From Alphaproteobacteria bacterium (GTDB lineage: Bacteria > Pseudomonadota > Alphaproteobacteria > DSM-16000 > Inquilinaceae): DNA of 64,000 nt. The translations under genes were made by a program, and so were the position numbers. Of this stretch, positions 49,246 to 58,245 are shown piece by piece; position 1 is the stretch's first letter, and each line of letters opens with the position of its first letter. Location of the stretch: positions 1-64,000 of the forward strand of contig JANQIX010000089.1 of assembly GCA_028281925.1 (NCBI GenBank), given 5' to 3'. The notes under the pieces are model-generated. The model worked only from the letters and a program-made list of their open reading frames with translations. It was not told where the DNA came from and searched no databases.

Positions 49246-49417
49246 CTTCGTCCCCAGATTATGCGGGCCCAAGCTTACCGGGTGACCCGCCCGGTCTTGG
49301 CCGCCCTCACCTTGGCGCCGGAATGCTACCGCATGTTCTCGCAGCGGCGCCAAACACACAGGTCCGACGGATGATTGGCAGAGACACCGCCGCTCCGGCC
49401 CGGTATGATCGCGACCG

Positions 49418-49451
49418 CTGTATACAGAAGAGTGGCCATTGCTGTATACAG
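49418..49451. promoter_or_regulatory. pair of identical palindromic operators
   Basis: The perfect 10-bp palindrome CTGTATACAG occurs at 49418-49427 and again at 49442-49451, 24 bp apart centre to centre, i.e. on nearly the same face of the helix. It lies in the 296-bp region between the divergent transporter (49245) and aldolase (49542) genes. TGTATACA-type sites are typical of GntR-family (FCD) regulators of sugar-acid genes. No such regulator is encoded in the window. Confidence 0.6.
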
Positions 49452-49541
49452 TGTCATCGTCGCCATTGCATGCAGGATGTGGGACCCGCCCAGGCAACCC
49501 GCACCAAACGGTCTCAATGACGGCGCCTTAGGGAGGACGAC

Positions 49542-50477
49542 ATGAAGACCAACCCGGTCACCGCAGCCGATCTTCGCAGCTCCGTCTTGGCGGTGCCGCC
49601 GCTTGCCCGCCACGGGGACTTGTCGCTCAACCCCGAAGCCAACCGCCGGATGATCCGCCATCTCGAGAGCGGTGGCGTGACCACGCTAATGTACGGCGGC
49701 AACGCAAATCTATACAACATTGCATTAAAAGAATACGATACCGCGTTGTCATTACTTGAAGATTCGGCGGCAGCTGAGACCTGGGTTATCCCCTCGGCCG
49801 GGCCCGATTTCGGCCGGCTGACCGACCAGGCCGATGTCCTGAAAGATCGCGCCTTTCCCACGGTGATGGTGCTGCCGCTCGCCTTCCCGGCGACGCCGGA
49901 CGGCGCTGCAAAGGCGATCCGCCTGTTTGCCGAGCGCATCGCCCGCAAGGTGATCCTCTATATGAAGACCGAGGCCTATCTCTCGGTCGATCACGTGCGT
50001 GCCCTGGTCGATGATGGCCTTGTGGCCGGCATCAAATACGCCGTAGTGCGCGAGGACCCGACCGTGGACCCGCTGCTGGAACGGCTGGTGCAGGCCGTCG
50101 ATCCATCGCTGATCGTCAGCGGCATCGGCGAGCGGCCGGCGATCGTCCACTTCACCCGGTTCGGCCTGGGTGCCTTCACCTCCGGCTCTGTGTGCGTCGC
50201 CCCGGCCGCGTCGACCCGCCTGCTGCGCGCGCTCGCATCGGGCGATGTCGAAACGGCCGAGACAATCCGCGGGCACTTCCTGCCCTTAGAGGATCTGCGC
50301 GACGGGTTGAGTCCGATCCGCGTGCTTCACGATGCCGTCACCCTTGCCGGCATTGCGGATATGGGCCCCATGCTGCCGATGCTCAGTAATCTGGAGGAGC
50401 GGCATCGGCACGATGTGGCAGCGGCGGCGCGCGCCCTTCTCGCTTACAATGGCACGATGATGACGGCGGCTGCTTGA
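49542..50477 (+). CDS. dihydrodipicolinate synthase family aldolase
   Basis: A 311-aa class I aldolase/lyase of the DapA (NAL) family. The Schiff-base Lys is K165 in AGIKYAV and the assisting Tyr is Y140 in ILYMK. The usual GTTGE substrate loop is replaced by GGNANLYN (52-59), which argues against true DapA and for a 2-keto-3-deoxy-acid aldolase or dehydratase. GGGAGG lies 7 nt before the ATG. It starts the plus-strand operon with an Ldh-family dehydrogenase and TAXI-TRAP genes, divergent from the sugar-acid dehydratase operon. Confidence 0.88.
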   Translation: MKTNPVTAADLRSSVLAVPPLARHGDLSLNPEANRRMIRHLESGGVTTLMYGGNANLYNIALKEYDTALSLLEDSAAAETWVIPSAGPDFGRLTDQADVLKDRAFPTVMVLPLAFPATPDGAAKAIRLFAERIARKVILYMKTEAYLSVDHVRALVDDGLVAGIKYAVVREDPTVDPLLERLVQAVDPSLIVSGIGERPAIVHFTRFGLGAFTSGSVCVAPAASTRLLRALASGDVETAETIRGHFLPLEDLRDGLSPIRVLHDAVTLAGIADMGPMLPMLSNLEERHRHDVAAAARALLAYNGTMMTAAA

Positions 50478-50495
50478 CCGGGGGCGTTGGGTCCC

Positions 50496-51563
50496 ATGGG
50501 CATTCCCGCGATACACCTGCGGTCGCAGATCGAGAGCGTGCTGACGGCCTGGGGGTTTGGGGCCGCAGATGTCGCCGCCACCGCCGAAGCGCTGGTCTGG
50601 GCCGATCTCCGCGCCATCGACAGTCACGGCATCGCGCTGCTGCTGCTCTATGAGCAGTTCCTGAGCCAGGGCTCGCTGATCGTTCGCCCCGAGGTTGGCG
50701 TTGTGCGCGACCGGGCTGCCACCGCCGTAGTCGATGGCGGCGGCGGGCTGGGGCATCGACCGGCGTGCCTGGCTGCGGATCTGGCCACAGAGAAGGCGCA
50801 GGCGTTCGGTCTCGGCGCCGTTGCCGTGCGCAACAGCAATCATTTCGGCGCCGCCGGCTTCTACGCCGCCGGCATGGCCGAGAAGGGCGTTCTGGGCATC
50901 GTCACCTCGTCCGTCCACCTGCCCGCCATCGTGCCGACCTTCGGCACGGTGCCGATGCTGGGCACCAATCCGATTGCTCTCGCTGCGCCGACGTCCCGCA
51001 ACCGTCCCTTCGTGCTGGACATGGCCACCAGCACGGCCGCCATAGGCAAGCTGCGCCTGGCCAAGCGCGCCGGCCGGCAGCTTCCGGTCGGCTGGGCGCT
51101 CGACACCCAGGGCCGGCCGGAGACCGACCCTGACGCCGCGCTCGTCGTCAAGCGGCTGACACCGCTGGGCGGAAGCCGGGAACTCGGCGGCCATAAGGGC
51201 TACGGCCTCGCCACGCTGGTGGAGATTCTCTCGACCACGCTCTCGGGCGCCGCCTTCGCGCCGCTTCGGCCAAAGGACAACACGCAGCTGGATGTGGGCC
51301 ATTTCCTGATGGCCATCGACCCCGACGCCTTCCGCGAGACCGGCGACTTCGAAGACGATCTGGACGCTCTGATCGATGCCATGCGCGCGAGCCCCCCGGC
51401 CGAAACCGGACAGCCGGTTATGGTCGCCGGCGACCCGGAACACGCGGCGCATGACGAACGATCGGTCCATGGAATTCCGCTCGGCGACAGCCTCCTGAAC
51501 GACCTGAAGGCTCTCGCCAAGCGGTGCGGCGCCCCCTTCCACCTGGCGGAGGGGGTGCCATAA
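50496..51563 (+). CDS. Ldh family (malate/L-lactate dehydrogenase-type) oxidoreductase
   Basis: A 355-aa NAD(P)-dependent 2-hydroxyacid or imino-acid dehydrogenase of the LdhL/YlbC/DpkA fold, unrelated to Rossmann lactate dehydrogenases. It has DLRAIDSHGIALLLL, NSNHFGAAGFYA with the conserved His, FVLDMATSTAAIGKL and GGHKGYGLATLVEILS. It begins at ATG 50496, 19 bp after the aldolase stop. It could oxidise or reduce the keto acid produced by its neighbours. Confidence 0.9.
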   Translation: MGIPAIHLRSQIESVLTAWGFGAADVAATAEALVWADLRAIDSHGIALLLLYEQFLSQGSLIVRPEVGVVRDRAATAVVDGGGGLGHRPACLAADLATEKAQAFGLGAVAVRNSNHFGAAGFYAAGMAEKGVLGIVTSSVHLPAIVPTFGTVPMLGTNPIALAAPTSRNRPFVLDMATSTAAIGKLRLAKRAGRQLPVGWALDTQGRPETDPDAALVVKRLTPLGGSRELGGHKGYGLATLVEILSTTLSGAAFAPLRPKDNTQLDVGHFLMAIDPDAFRETGDFEDDLDALIDAMRASPPAETGQPVMVAGDPEHAAHDERSVHGIPLGDSLLNDLKALAKRCGAPFHLAEGVP

Positions 51564-51630
51564 CGCCGAACCACAAGCCCCCGGCGTTCGACTCGTAACG
51601 CAGAAGAGAAAGCACAACACGGAGGAAACC

Positions 51631-52581
51631 ATGACGCATCGGACACGCTATACCCTGGCCGGCCTTCTGCTCGCCGGCACGACCCTGACCGCCGGCACGG
51701 CGGGTGCACAGTCGCTGACGCTGATGACGGGCCCGCAGGGCGGCTCGTGGTACCCGCTGGGCGGTGCTATCCAGGCGATCGTCGAAGCCAATATCGACGG
51801 CGTCAGCATGCAAGTGATGCCGGGCGGCGGTGTGGCCAATGTGCAGGGCGTGCAGGGCGGCCGCAGCGACCTGGGCTTCGCCAACTCCGTCTCCACCGTC
51901 GATGCCATTAATGGCCGCGACCCGTTCGAAGAAGCGGCGGACAATGTGTGCAATGTCGCCACGCTCTATCCTCAGTACTTCCAGGTCGTGACCACGACGG
52001 ACACCGGCATCGAGACCGTAGCGGATATCGGCGGCCGCTCGCTCGCCACCCAGCCGCGCGGCAATACCGGTGAGCAGATCACCCGGCAGATGCTGCAGGT
52101 GATCGACCAGACGCCGGACAGCATGGCCGACTATCACCAGGTTTCGTACACCGATGCGGTGTCGTTGATGAAGGATGGCAATGCCGAGGTGTTCACGCTG
52201 GGCACCACGGTGCCGGCCGGTGCCATCATGGACCTCGCCAGCGCGCGCGACATCCACCTGATCGGCATGGACGACACCACGTTCGATGCGATGCGGGAAC
52301 TGAATCCCGGCTTCAACATGCTCACGATCCCCGGGGGCAGCTATCCCGGCGTCGATGACGACGTGAACGTGATCGGCTATGCCACCCACGTGATCGCTCG
52401 CTGCGATCTGGATGCCGATCTGGTGCACAACATCCTCGACAACGTCTATGCCAACATTGCCGATCTGCAGGCGATCGCACGGGCGATGGAGGGTATCACG
52501 CCGGCCGACATGGCCGTCGAGACGGGCGTGCCGCTGCACCCGGGTGCGGAGCGCTGGTACACCGAGCAAGGCGCCCTTTAG
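51631..52581 (+). CDS. TAXI family TRAP transporter solute-binding protein
   Basis: A periplasmic receptor of 316 aa. The signal peptide MTHRTRYTLAGLLLAGTTL ends at about residue 27 (AGAQ), and the mature protein opens with TLMTGPQGGSWYPLGGAIQ, the defining TAXI motif. AAGAATVNG-type details are replaced by GRSDLGFANS. GGAGG precedes the ATG. TAXI receptors usually bind glutamate-like or other organic acids. The fused permease follows after a hairpin. Confidence 0.93.
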   Translation: MTHRTRYTLAGLLLAGTTLTAGTAGAQSLTLMTGPQGGSWYPLGGAIQAIVEANIDGVSMQVMPGGGVANVQGVQGGRSDLGFANSVSTVDAINGRDPFEEAADNVCNVATLYPQYFQVVTTTDTGIETVADIGGRSLATQPRGNTGEQITRQMLQVIDQTPDSMADYHQVSYTDAVSLMKDGNAEVFTLGTTVPAGAIMDLASARDIHLIGMDDTTFDAMRELNPGFNMLTIPGGSYPGVDDDVNVIGYATHVIARCDLDADLVHNILDNVYANIADLQAIARAMEGITPADMAVETGVPLHPGAERWYTEQGAL

Positions 52582-52590
52582 TCGCAACCC

Positions 52591-52620
52591 TGCCGGGGGG
52601 CTTCGTGCGGCCCCCCGGCA
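52591..52620 (+). terminator. attenuating hairpin between TAXI receptor and permease
   Basis: A perfect 10-bp stem (TGCCGGGGGG / CCCCCCGGCA) with a 10-nt loop, 9 bp after the receptor stop. A moderately T-rich sequence follows. It occupies the same position as the dctP/dctQ hairpin and probably favours receptor expression. Confidence 0.5.
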
Positions 52621-52641
52621 ACCGTTCGTTCTTTCGCAAGC

Positions 52642-54519
52642 ATGAGCCCCAAGATCGCCACCTGGACGCAGCGACTGACCATGGCGGTGGCGCTCGGTAT
52701 GAGCTGCTATCACCTGTACATCGCCTTTGTCGGCACACCGAACGCCATTGTGCTGCGCAGCTCCCATGTGGGCTTCGCGCTGGTGCTGGCGTTCCTCACG
52801 CTGCCCATGTGGTCCCGCACGGGCGGGCGCGAGGGGCCGAGGGTGGCGGACATCCTGTTCATGGTCGCCGCCTTGGCGGTCTCCGCCTATCCGATCCTGC
52901 AGCTCGACTACATCCTCAACCGCTTCATCTACATTACGCCGCTCAACGACAGCGACGTCGTCGTCGGGATCGCGCTGTTGCTGCTGGTGCTGGAGGCGAC
53001 GCGGCGCGCGCTGGGGCCCATCCTGCCGCTGACCGCTCTGTTGTTCGTGGGCTACGCGCTGGTCTTCACCGGCACCAATCCCGAGGTGCTTCTGGAACAG
53101 CTCACCCTGTCGACGGAGGGCGTCTACGGCATTCCGGCCGGCGTCTCGGCCACCTTCATCGTGCTGTTCATCATCTTCGGCGCGCTGGTGGAGCGCAGCG
53201 GGGCGGGCCGGCTGTTCATGGATTTCGCGCTCAGCCTGACCGGCAGTGCGGCGGGCGGTCCTGCCAAGGTCGCCTGCATCACCAGCGGTCTGTTCGGCAG
53301 CGTTTCCGGCAGCGCCGTTGCGAATGTGATGACCACCGGCACGTTCACCATCCCGCTGATGAAGCGCATCGGCTATCGCCCCGCCTTTGCCGGCGCGGTG
53401 GAGGCCGTGGCCTCGACCGGTGGGCAGATCATGCCGCCGATCATGGGGGCGGCCGCCTTCGTCATGGCCGAGTTCCTGGGCGTCAGCTATCTGACCGTCG
53501 CAGGCTTCGCGTTGATCCCGGCCGTGCTCTATTACGTCGCCCTGTTCGCCGCGGTGCATTTCGAGGCCAAGCGCACCGGCATGCGCGGTCTGCCGCGCAG
53601 TGAACTGCCGCGCGTCTGGGATGTGCTGCGCGAGCGCGGGCACCTGTTCCTGCCGCTGCTGATCATCCTGGGCGTCTTGTTCAACGGCTACAGCGCGCAG
53701 TTCGCAGCGCTGTGCGGCATCGTCTCGGTCATCCCGACCATGCTCATGCGCAAGACGACCCGCAAAGACGTGACCTTTACCATGATCGTCGAAGCGCTGC
53801 AGGCTGGCGCCCGCGGTGCGGTACCGGTGGCACTGGCCTGTGCCAGTGCCGGCATCGTGATCGGCGTGATTACGCTGACCGGGCTGGGGCTCGATTTCAC
53901 CGGCCTGGTTGTCGGCATCGCCCAGGACACGCTGTTCCTGGCGCTGATCCTTACCATGGTGGCGGGCATCATCCTGGGCATGGGCATGCCGACGACGCCG
54001 GCCTACATCGTCATGGTGGCGCTCTTGGCCCGGGCGCTGGAACAGCTCGGCATCCCTATCGAGGCAGCCCATCTGTTCCTCTTCTACTACGCCATCCTCT
54101 CGGCCATCACGCCGCCGGTGGCGATTGCCGTCTATGCCGCCAACGGGCTTTCCGGCGCCGGACTGTGGGCAAGCAGCCTGGCGGCGGTGAAGCTTGGGGC
54201 CACGGGCTATATCGTGCCGTTCATGTTCGCCTTGGGCCCGGCGCTCTTGATGATCGGCCCGTGGCACGGCGTGGCCATGGCCGTAGCCACGGCCGTCGTC
54301 GGCGTGGTGTGCCTGGCAGCCTCGCTGCACGGCTATTTCCTGGCGGCCACGCCGTGGTGGCAGCGGCTGGTTCTGGTCGCCGCGGCCTTCGTGCTCATCT
54401 ATCCGGGCCTGCTGACGGACGGCATCGGTGTGGGTCTTGTCGCCCTGGTGGTGGCGATGCAGATGCTGCGCCCGGCGACGCCGGCACCGCAGCCCGTCGA
54501 TGCCGACCGTGGCGGCTGA
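52642..54519 (+). CDS. TRAP transporter fused permease (DctQM type)
   Basis: A 625-aa permease in which the small four-helix and large multi-helix subunits are one chain, as is usual for TAXI systems. About 16 hydrophobic segments are visible. The large-subunit signature GLFGSVSGSAVANVMTTGTF and the region GGQIMPPIMGAAAFVMAE are present, as well as a late GMGMPTTPAYIVMVAL. The ATG at 52642 has little Shine-Dalgarno sequence. It works with the receptor encoded upstream. Confidence 0.93.
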   Translation: MSPKIATWTQRLTMAVALGMSCYHLYIAFVGTPNAIVLRSSHVGFALVLAFLTLPMWSRTGGREGPRVADILFMVAALAVSAYPILQLDYILNRFIYITPLNDSDVVVGIALLLLVLEATRRALGPILPLTALLFVGYALVFTGTNPEVLLEQLTLSTEGVYGIPAGVSATFIVLFIIFGALVERSGAGRLFMDFALSLTGSAAGGPAKVACITSGLFGSVSGSAVANVMTTGTFTIPLMKRIGYRPAFAGAVEAVASTGGQIMPPIMGAAAFVMAEFLGVSYLTVAGFALIPAVLYYVALFAAVHFEAKRTGMRGLPRSELPRVWDVLRERGHLFLPLLIILGVLFNGYSAQFAALCGIVSVIPTMLMRKTTRKDVTFTMIVEALQAGARGAVPVALACASAGIVIGVITLTGLGLDFTGLVVGIAQDTLFLALILTMVAGIILGMGMPTTPAYIVMVALLARALEQLGIPIEAAHLFLFYYAILSAITPPVAIAVYAANGLSGAGLWASSLAAVKLGATGYIVPFMFALGPALLMIGPWHGVAMAVATAVVGVVCLAASLHGYFLAATPWWQRLVLVAAAFVLIYPGLLTDGIGVGLVALVVAMQMLRPATPAPQPVDADRGG

Positions 54520-54805
54520 CAGCCGACCAGCGCAGCGGGCCTGGAAGCGTGCACTGTAGTCACATGCCATTCAGGAGATACCGCCCATTGACGCAAGACA
54601 GCCGGGCGCGGGTAGCCGCAGCGTCTCAGATGGCCAACCGCAAAGTGTTCGAAGAGATCCAAGCCTACGCGGGGATGGCGCGCGGGTTGGGGTCTACGCC
54701 ACAGAAACGTCGTCCCCACGAAGGCGGGGACCTTCATGGGCAGCGTCACGCAACCAGCCACAAGCATGCCTGCGCCCGACGATCGATCGCTTCGGAGCCT
54801 TGCCC
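54520..54805. other. intergenic region with a REP-like hairpin
   Basis: About 285 bp before the acyl-CoA synthetase. Positions 54712-54731 form a hairpin (GTCCCC / GGGGAC around ACGAAGGC) of the form common in scattered repeats of Alphaproteobacteria. No gene is supported. Confidence 0.45.
54712..54731. repeat. REP-like palindrome
   Basis: A 6-bp perfect stem with an 8-nt loop containing GAAGGC, embedded in GTCCCC...GGGGACCTTC. Its form recalls the dispersed TCCCCGCGAAAGCGGGGA family. Only one copy is seen in the window. Confidence 0.4.
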
Positions 54806-56344
54806 GTGACTCAAAGCCTGGCCGACATCGTTGTCGGCGATCGCCTGATCGAGGGCACCACGCTGGCCGACCGCATCGACCGGGCAGCAGGGATGCTGCA
54901 CGGCCTCGGCGTCCGCGCTGGTGACGTCGTCGCCCTGCTGTTGCGCAATGACGTCGTGTTCCTTGAGGCGATGTTCGCCGCTCGTCGGCTCGGCGCCTAT
55001 TCATGCCCCATCAACTGGCATTTTCCGCCGGCCGACATTGCTTACATCCTCAGCGACAGTGGGGCGACGGTCTTGGTCGGCCATGCGGATCTGCTGGCCG
55101 GCCTGCGGACCACCCTCGACACGACGCTTCGGGTTCTGGCCGCAACGCCGTCACCGGAAGTCGCGGCGGCCCATCGCCTATCGCCCGATGCCTGCCGGAC
55201 ACCCGACGGTTTGGCCGACTGGGACACTGCGGTCGCCGACGCGCGACCCTATGACGGCCCGAGCCCGCCGCCCGGCGGCAACATGCCCTATACCTCCGGC
55301 ACCACCGGCCGCCCCAAGGGTGTGCGGCGCGCATCGCCGACGCCGGAGCATCTAGCGCGCATGGCGGCGATGACCGAAACGGCGCTGGGCATCACACCGG
55401 GCGTGCGGACGGGGGCGACCGGCCCGCTCTACCACACCGCGCCCAACACGCATGTCACGCACGCGATGCTGCGTGGCGAACGCGTGGTGCTGTTCCCGCG
55501 CTTCGATGCGGCGGCAACGCTGGCCGCCATCGAGCGGCACCGGCTGACCAACATCTATCTGGTGCCGACCATGTTCGTGCGCCTGCTGGCGCTGCCGGAA
55601 GCCGAGCGCCGCCGCCACGACCTCTCCAGCCTGCGCTTCGTCGCCAGCACCGGCGCGCCCTGCCCGCCCGCGGTCAAGCGCGCGATGATCGACTGGCTGG
55701 GCCCGATCATCAACGAGACCTATGCCGGCAGCGAAACCGGCTATCTGACTGCCGTGTCGTCCGAAGAGTGGCTGGCCCGCCCCGGTACCGCCGGCCGCGC
55801 CATTGCAGGTGCCACCGTGCGCATCTATGCCGACGACGGCACGGTCTGCCCGCCGGGCACGCCCGGCACGATCCATGTCCGCCAAGATGCCTATCCTGAC
55901 TTCACCTACGTCAACAGTCCGGAGGCACGCCGGGCGGTGGAGCGCGACGGCCTGATCACCATGGGCGACGTCGGCTACCTGGACGAAGACGGCTATCTGT
56001 TCATCTGCGACCGTGCGGCCGACATGGTGATCTCCGGCGGCGTGAACATCTATCCGGCCCAGATCGAAGCCGCCCTGATGACCCTGCCGGGCATCGCCGA
56101 CTGCGCCGTGTTCGGCATCCCCGACGCCGAGTTCGGGGAGGCCCTGGCCGCGGCAGTGCAGCCTGAACCGGGACGGACGGTCACCGAGGAAGACGTGCGG
56201 CAGCACCTGGAGGGTGAGGTCGCTCGCTATATGATCCCAAAGGTGGTGACATTCCACGCGTCCCTGCCCCGCGAAGACAGCGGCAAGATCTTCAAACGTG
56301 TGCTGAGGACCCCTTACTGGACCCAAGCGGGGCGTCTCATCTAA
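54806..56344 (+). CDS. AMP-binding acyl-CoA synthetase
   Basis: An ANL-superfamily ligase of 512 aa that activates a carboxylic acid to its CoA ester. The phosphate-binding motif MPYTSGTTGRPKG, the adenine motif ETYAGSETGY, the hinge region YLFICDRAADMVISGGVNIYP and the C-terminal catalytic Lys in SGKIFKR are all present. I prefer GTG 54806, with CGGAG 8 nt upstream; TTG 54800 is possible. The gene is convergent with the ptx regulator gene. Its substrate is unknown; it may serve acids imported by the adjacent TAXI system. Confidence 0.9.
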   Translation: MTQSLADIVVGDRLIEGTTLADRIDRAAGMLHGLGVRAGDVVALLLRNDVVFLEAMFAARRLGAYSCPINWHFPPADIAYILSDSGATVLVGHADLLAGLRTTLDTTLRVLAATPSPEVAAAHRLSPDACRTPDGLADWDTAVADARPYDGPSPPPGGNMPYTSGTTGRPKGVRRASPTPEHLARMAAMTETALGITPGVRTGATGPLYHTAPNTHVTHAMLRGERVVLFPRFDAAATLAAIERHRLTNIYLVPTMFVRLLALPEAERRRHDLSSLRFVASTGAPCPPAVKRAMIDWLGPIINETYAGSETGYLTAVSSEEWLARPGTAGRAIAGATVRIYADDGTVCPPGTPGTIHVRQDAYPDFTYVNSPEARRAVERDGLITMGDVGYLDEDGYLFICDRAADMVISGGVNIYPAQIEAALMTLPGIADCAVFGIPDAEFGEALAAAVQPEPGRTVTEEDVRQHLEGEVARYMIPKVVTFHASLPREDSGKIFKRVLRTPYWTQAGRLI

Positions 56345-56362
56345 GACGTCTTTGGCAGCCCC

Positions 56363-57241
56363 TCAGCCGTCGCTGCGGTCGCCCGCCAGCGATCGGGCGA
56401 AGCGCGCTGTGACGTCGTCGTCCGGCAGGTTGGCGGGGCGGGCGATATAGAACGTCTTTGCCAGCGGCACAGCTTCAAGCGCAACGCTTGCCAACCGGCC
56501 GTCCGCCACATCGTCGGCCACCGCCTGCTCCAGCACGATCGATGCGCCGAGCCCGGACTTCACCGCGCTCTTCACCGCTTCCGTGGAGCCCACATTCGCG
56601 GCGATCGTGACGTCGGCCGACCGATCGCCCAACAGACCGCGCAGCACTGTGCCGGTGCCGGAGCCGCTCTCGCCGCCGATCAGGCGCAGGCTCAAGAACT
56701 CGTCGACCGCGATGGCAGTGCGCCCGGCCCAGGGGTGGTCGGGGGGCAGGATCACCGTCATCCTGGCGTCGCGCCATGTCTCCACGGCGATGCCGGGGGC
56801 ATCCATGGGCCATTCCATGGCCGCCAAGTCGATCTCCCGGCTCTTCAGCATCTCCGCGATCTGGGGGTTGGGGGCGGTCTTGACCTCCCACCCGCCGGTC
56901 CAGCCGTCGGCCTCCAGGAACCGTTTGATGGCCCGGGAGATGAAATAGCCGGCGATGTTGCCGCTGCAGCCGATCACCAGCGCGCTTTCCTGCGCCACGG
57001 CGGCGGCGCGTTCGGCCGTGCGCAGCAGGCTGCGCGCATAGGGCAACAGCCGCTCGCCGTGGCGGGTCGAGCGGCTGCCGGCATGGCTGCGCTCGATCAG
57101 CATCACGCCCAGGTCCTGTTCCAGCTTCTTGATGTGCTGTGAGATCGTGGGCTGGGCGATCTGCAGCCGCGCGGCGGCATCCTGAAAGCTGCCGGTTTCG
57201 GCCAGGCTGACGAAGCTGCGCAGAAGGGAGAGGTTCAGCAT
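56363..57241 (-). CDS. ptxE: LysR-family regulator of the phosphite cluster
   Basis: A 292-aa LysR-type regulator. An N-terminal winged helix-turn-helix (about 1-60; SLRSFVSLAETGSFQDAA...QPTISQHIKKLE) is followed by a periplasmic-binding-like effector domain. Its ATG overlaps the ptxD stop by 7 nt, so it is translationally coupled to the phosphite dehydrogenase. In Pseudomonas stutzeri the ptx operon also carries a LysR gene, ptxE, next to ptxD. The gene name here rests on context, not on specific sequence features. Confidence 0.85.
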   Translation of the reverse strand: MLNLSLLRSFVSLAETGSFQDAAARLQIAQPTISQHIKKLEQDLGVMLIERSHAGSRSTRHGERLLPYARSLLRTAERAAAVAQESALVIGCSGNIAGYFISRAIKRFLEADGWTGGWEVKTAPNPQIAEMLKSREIDLAAMEWPMDAPGIAVETWRDARMTVILPPDHPWAGRTAIAVDEFLSLRLIGGESGSGTGTVLRGLLGDRSADVTIAANVGSTEAVKSAVKSGLGASIVLEQAVADDVADGRLASVALEAVPLAKTFYIARPANLPDDDVTARFARSLAGDRSDG

Positions 57242-58245
57242 CGGCCGGCGACCTCAAGCGCGTCCGGGTTGATCAGCGTCTCCGGCACGCCGCCCCGCAG
57301 TACCGTCAGGATGCTGTCGGCGGCCGACGCAGCGATGGCCCGGCGTACCTCCACGACAGCGGAGCCGATATGCGGTGTCAGCACTGTCCTGTCGGACGCG
57401 ATCAGTTCGGGATGGACGGCGCGCGGCCGGTCCTGCCGGCTCCAGTCCTCCATCTCAAAGGTGTCGGACGCATAGCCGGCCAGATGACCGCTCTTCAGAG
57501 CCTGCGCCACCGCCGCCTCCTCCACCAAGCTGCCCCGGGCGGGATTGACCAGCCGCGCCCCCGGCTTCATCCGGGCGAGGAAGCCGGCGTCCACCATGTG
57601 CATCGTGCCCTCGGTCAACGGGACGGCCAGAACGACGAAGTCCGAGATGGCGATCAGCTCATCAAGCGGCACACGGGTCGCCGTCAGCGACCGTTCCGTC
57701 GTTGGGTCGAGCGGCCGCAGATCGTGATAGAGGCGCTGACCGCGAAACCCGGAGAGCAGGCGCAGGATCTCGCGGCCCACCGCCCCGGCCCCCACAACGC
57801 CAACCGTCGCCCCCTGGATTGTGCCGCCATAGAGATGCGGCCGCCATCCGGCGAAGTCACCCGAACGCATATGCGCATCGCCGGCCCAGAGGTTGCGTGC
57901 CAGCGCAATCATCAGGCCGATGGCCAGCTCCGCCGTCGGCTCGGTCAAGAGATCGGGCACGATCGTCACCAGCACGCCGCGGTCCGTGCACGCCGCCACG
58001 TCCAGATTGTCGAAGCCCTTCAAGGCCCCGGCGACGATGCGCAGACGGGGACAGGCGTCCAGCAACGCCGCATCGACCGTCTCGGTCATGAACGCCATCA
58101 GCGCGACCGCATCCCGGCACGCGTCCCGCAACGCAGCGGGCGGCAGCGGCGTTTCCTCGGGGTTGGCGAACACCTCCCCGGCCTCGCGAAGCCGCGTCAG
58201 GATCTCTTCTTCTATCCGGTTCGGAACGACGATCTTGCGCGCCAT
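57235..58245 (-). CDS. ptxD: phosphite (phosphonate) dehydrogenase
   Basis: It oxidises phosphite to phosphate with NAD+. The 336-aa D-2-hydroxyacid dehydrogenase-fold protein matches Pseudomonas stutzeri PtxD along its length, with shared blocks such as ALKGFDN, VPDLLT, PTAELAIGL and FEMEDW. The four catalytic residues fall at identical numbers: K76, R237, E266 and H292. The dinucleotide loop is GAGAVG (152-157). D175 replaces PtxD's E175, so an acidic residue still favours NAD+ over NADP+. It is divergent from a phosphite/phosphonate ABC transporter and coupled to a LysR gene, the context expected of ptx. This is a confident assignment. Confidence 0.94.
   Translation of the reverse strand: MARKIVVPNRIEEEILTRLREAGEVFANPEETPLPPAALRDACRDAVALMAFMTETVDAALLDACPRLRIVAGALKGFDNLDVAACTDRGVLVTIVPDLLTEPTAELAIGLMIALARNLWAGDAHMRSGDFAGWRPHLYGGTIQGATVGVVGAGAVGREILRLLSGFRGQRLYHDLRPLDPTTERSLTATRVPLDELIAISDFVVLAVPLTEGTMHMVDAGFLARMKPGARLVNPARGSLVEEAAVAQALKSGHLAGYASDTFEMEDWSRQDRPRAVHPELIASDRTVLTPHIGSAVVEVRRAIAASAADSILTVLRGGVPETLINPDALEVAGRC

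Noticed and set aside
49246-49497. N-terminal extension of the membrane transporter by about 84 residues
   Set aside because: It would translate the divergent promoter and both palindromic operators, and the residues are not membrane- or signal-like.
51418-51563. Possibility that the end of the Ldh-family gene is truncated
   Set aside because: The C-terminal helix and stop at 51561-51563 are in the normal place for the family; length 355 aa is ordinary.
51418-54570. A very long open frame (over 1000 codons) on the minus strand, rich in His, Arg, Gly and Asp
   Set aside because: It mirrors the codons of the Ldh-family, TAXI receptor and fused permease genes on the plus strand. Composition is unnatural and no domain is visible; such mirror frames are common in high-GC DNA.
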